Shown here piece after piece: positions 32,558 through 34,483 of a DNA stretch of 34,483 nucleotides. Under the pieces are notes generated by a model, which had not been told where the DNA came from, ran no database searches, and saw only the letters and a list, made by a program, of their open reading frames with translations. The position numbers and the translations under genes are program-made. This DNA is from Rhodocyclaceae bacterium (GTDB taxonomy: Bacteria; Pseudomonadota; Gammaproteobacteria; Burkholderiales; Rhodocyclaceae): positions 1 through 34,483 of the forward strand of contig JANYAW010000369.1 in NCBI GenBank assembly GCA_025361105.1. The letters run 5' to 3'. Position 1 is the stretch's first letter, and every line of letters starts with the position of its first letter.

Positions 32558-34483
32558 ATGGATGTATCGCGTATTCGTGTGTTGCGAGGGCCAAATTTAT
32601 GGAGCCGTCACACCTCCGTTGAAGCTATCGTGGCTTGTGCGCCGGATGAATGTGAGATCGACACGATGCCAGGGTTTGAAGCGCGAGTGCGTGCGCGTTT
32701 TCCCGAGCTTGGGCAATTGCAACCCAAGGGCCATCTCGACCCGATGTCGCTCGCCCATGTGCTCGAAGCGGCGACTTTGGGGCTGCAAATTCAAGCCGGT
32801 TGTCCGGTGACATTTAGTCGCACACAAGCCACGGTTGATGTCGGCGTCTTTCAATTGGTGGTTGAATACACCGAGGAAAGCGTGGGACGCATGGCGCTGG
32901 AAATGGCGCAGGAACTGGTCGAATCAGCGCGCACCGATACACCGTTCGATTTGACCGCATCGCTGGCCAAGCTTAAAGAGACAGACGAGGACGTGCGCTT
33001 GGGTCCATCGACAGGCGCAATAGTGCATGCAGCAGTTTTGCATGGCATTCCGTATCGACGCTTGACGCAGGGGAGTTTGGTGCAGTTCGGTTGGGGTTCG
33101 AAACAGCGGCGAATTCAAGCGGCGGAAATCGATTCCACCAGCGCGATTGCCGAATCCATTGCGCAGGACAAACAACTCACTAAACGCTTGCTCAAAGCCG
33201 CTGGCGCCTCGGTGCCGACTGGTCGTCCGGTCGATGATGTGGACGATGCGTGGGCAGCGGCGTTGGAGATTGGTTTACCAGTGGTGGTCAAGCCGCAAGA
33301 TGGCAATCAAGGCAAAGGTGTGACGGTCAATATCGTCACCCGTGATCATCTGGAAATCGCTTTTAACGCAGCCAAGGAATTTCGCCGCAACATCATGGTC
33401 GAAAGTTATATGCCGGGCCATGACTTTCGCATGCTGGTGGTCGGCGATAAATTGATTGCCGCCGCCCGCCGCGATTCGCCTTTTGTGGTCGGAGATGGCG
33501 TGCACACGATTGTTGAATTGGTCGCCCAAATCAACACCGACCCACGCCGCGGCGATGGTCACGCCACCCCGATGACGCGGATCCGGATTGATGAAATCGC
33601 CGTCGCGCGCATTGCGATTCAAGGCTTCACACCTCAATCTATCCCGCCCAAAGGTCAGCGCGTGGTGTTGCGTAACAACGCGAATTTGTCCACTGGCGGT
33701 ACGGCCACTGATGTCACTGATGACGTGCATCCCGATGTAGCCGCTAGTGCAGTAGCCGCAGCGCAGATGATCGGTTTGGACATATGTGGCGTGGATATCG
33801 TCTGCGATACCGTGTTAAGACCGCTGGAAGAAACCGGTGGCGGCATCGTTGAAGTCAATGCCGCGCCGGGACTTCGCATGCACACCGCGCCGTCGTTTGG
33901 CAAAGGTCGGCCAGTAGGCGAAGCGGTAATTGCGGCACTCTATCCCGACGGCGGCGATGGTCGTATTCCTCTGGTCGCAGTGACCGGAACGAATGGCAAG
34001 ACAACAACGGTGCGACTGATTTCACACCTGATTGCGGCCAGCGGTTTACGCGTCGGCATGACTAATACCGACGGCGTTTATGTGCAGGGCAAACGTATCG
34101 ACACCGGAGATTGTTCCGGCCCACGCAGTGCGCGCAATGTGTTGATGCATCCCGATGTTGATGCAGCGGTGTTTGAGACCGCGCGTGGCGGCATGCTGCG
34201 TGAAGGCTTGGCTTTTGATCGCTGCAAGGTTGCGGTGGTTACCAACATTGGTTTGGGTGATCATTTGGGGCTAAATTACATCACCAGCGTCGCCGATTTG
34301 GCGGTGCTCAAACGCGTCATCGTGCAAAACGTTGCGCCTGCAGAAGCGGGTGGCGTCGGCGTGCTCAACGCCGCCGATCCATTGGTGGTAAAGATGGCTG
34401 GCGATTGCCCCGGCGAAATTATTTATTTTGCGGTTGATCAAAATTTGCCGGTGATGGCGGCGCATCGTGCGCGTGGGCATCGG
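32558..34483 (+). CDS. cphA: Cyanophycin synthetase CphA (3' partial)
   Basis: The frame is open for 642 codons to the window end, so about a quarter of the protein is missing. CphA makes cyanophycin, a nitrogen-storage polymer, by ATP-dependent addition of Asp (ATP-grasp part) and Arg (Mur-ligase part). The ATP-grasp motif is DGNQGKG (248-254), with LSTGG (377-381) and NAAPGLRMH (434-442). The Mur P-loop VTGTNGKTTT (475-484) and ETARGGMLREGLAFDRC are intact. The N-terminal HxxEH site of CphA1 reads HVLEA (67-71), so the metal motif is lost. The start MDVSRIRVLRGPNLW is preceded by AGGAAAA at 32543. Confidence 0.94.
   Translation, partial: MDVSRIRVLRGPNLWSRHTSVEAIVACAPDECEIDTMPGFEARVRARFPELGQLQPKGHLDPMSLAHVLEAATLGLQIQAGCPVTFSRTQATVDVGVFQLVVEYTEESVGRMALEMAQELVESARTDTPFDLTASLAKLKETDEDVRLGPSTGAIVHAAVLHGIPYRRLTQGSLVQFGWGSKQRRIQAAEIDSTSAIAESIAQDKQLTKRLLKAAGASVPTGRPVDDVDDAWAAALEIGLPVVVKPQDGNQGKGVTVNIVTRDHLEIAFNAAKEFRRNIMVESYMPGHDFRMLVVGDKLIAAARRDSPFVVGDGVHTIVELVAQINTDPRRGDGHATPMTRIRIDEIAVARIAIQGFTPQSIPPKGQRVVLRNNANLSTGGTATDVTDDVHPDVAASAVAAAQMIGLDICGVDIVCDTVLRPLEETGGGIVEVNAAPGLRMHTAPSFGKGRPVGEAVIAALYPDGGDGRIPLVAVTGTNGKTTTVRLISHLIAASGLRVGMTNTDGVYVQGKRIDTGDCSGPRSARNVLMHPDVDAAVFETARGGMLREGLAFDRCKVAVVTNIGLGDHLGLNYITSVADLAVLKRVIVQNVAPAEAGGVGVLNAADPLVVKMAGDCPGEIIYFAVDQNLPVMAAHRARGHR

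Overview
The window is a typical Betaproteobacterial chromosome segment, probably from the Burkholderiales/Nitrosomonadales side. The evidence is the gene order dedD-cvpA-purF-metZ, the ppiA-ppiB-lpxH block, the dut-coaBC / radC-rpmB-rpmG arrangement, and the DUF1854/ABC transporter/double cyanophycin synthetase locus. No species can be assigned from sequence alone. Coding density is high, with almost no phage or transposase content.

Layout. 1-4049 (+): SPOR-domain DedD-like protein (5' cut by the window), cvpA, purF, metZ. 4069-8295 (-): a TPR protein, an L,D-transpeptidase, ppiA, ppiB and lpxH, mostly overlapping or nearly touching. 8512-13722: cysS (+), tRNA-Leu(CAG) (-), rnr (+), a membrane fatty acid desaturase (+). 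13782-15022 (-): rpmG, rpmB and a radC that is frameshifted as read. 15066-16719 (+): coaBC-dut. 16798-20833: glyoxylate shunt, with aceB (-), a LysR regulator (+) and aceA (-). 20996-24159 (-): rraA, clpA, clpS. 24545-26328 (+): a cold-shock gene with a long leader, an RluE-like pseudouridine synthase, a DUF192 protein and a small membrane protein. 26615-27232 (-): a lipocalin-like exported protein. 27359-34483: cyanophycin locus, with a DUF1854 protein and an ABC exporter (-) divergent from two cyanophycin synthetase homologues (+), the second cut by the window end.

The most unusual thing is a dispersed 27-31 bp repeat (core GGCGTGTCACCAGCACCAAC) present seven times in 34 kb. Five copies are intergenic. 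Two sit inside the essential genes lpxH and cysS, in the same reading frame and orientation, where each encodes PVGAG(D/N)TPLN as an apparent in-frame insertion. This resembles in principle the Rickettsia palindromic elements that insert into proteins, but with a different sequence and host. Two inverted copies also flank a fossil of the DUF1854 gene 3' end, whose differences from the resident gene are nearly all synonymous.

The second notable system is the cyanophycin synthetase pair. The first protein keeps the N-terminal HxxEH metal motif but has lost the Mur-ligase P-loop and the C-terminal lobe. The second keeps the Mur P-loop and ATP-grasp motifs but has lost HxxEH. This suggests a division of labour.
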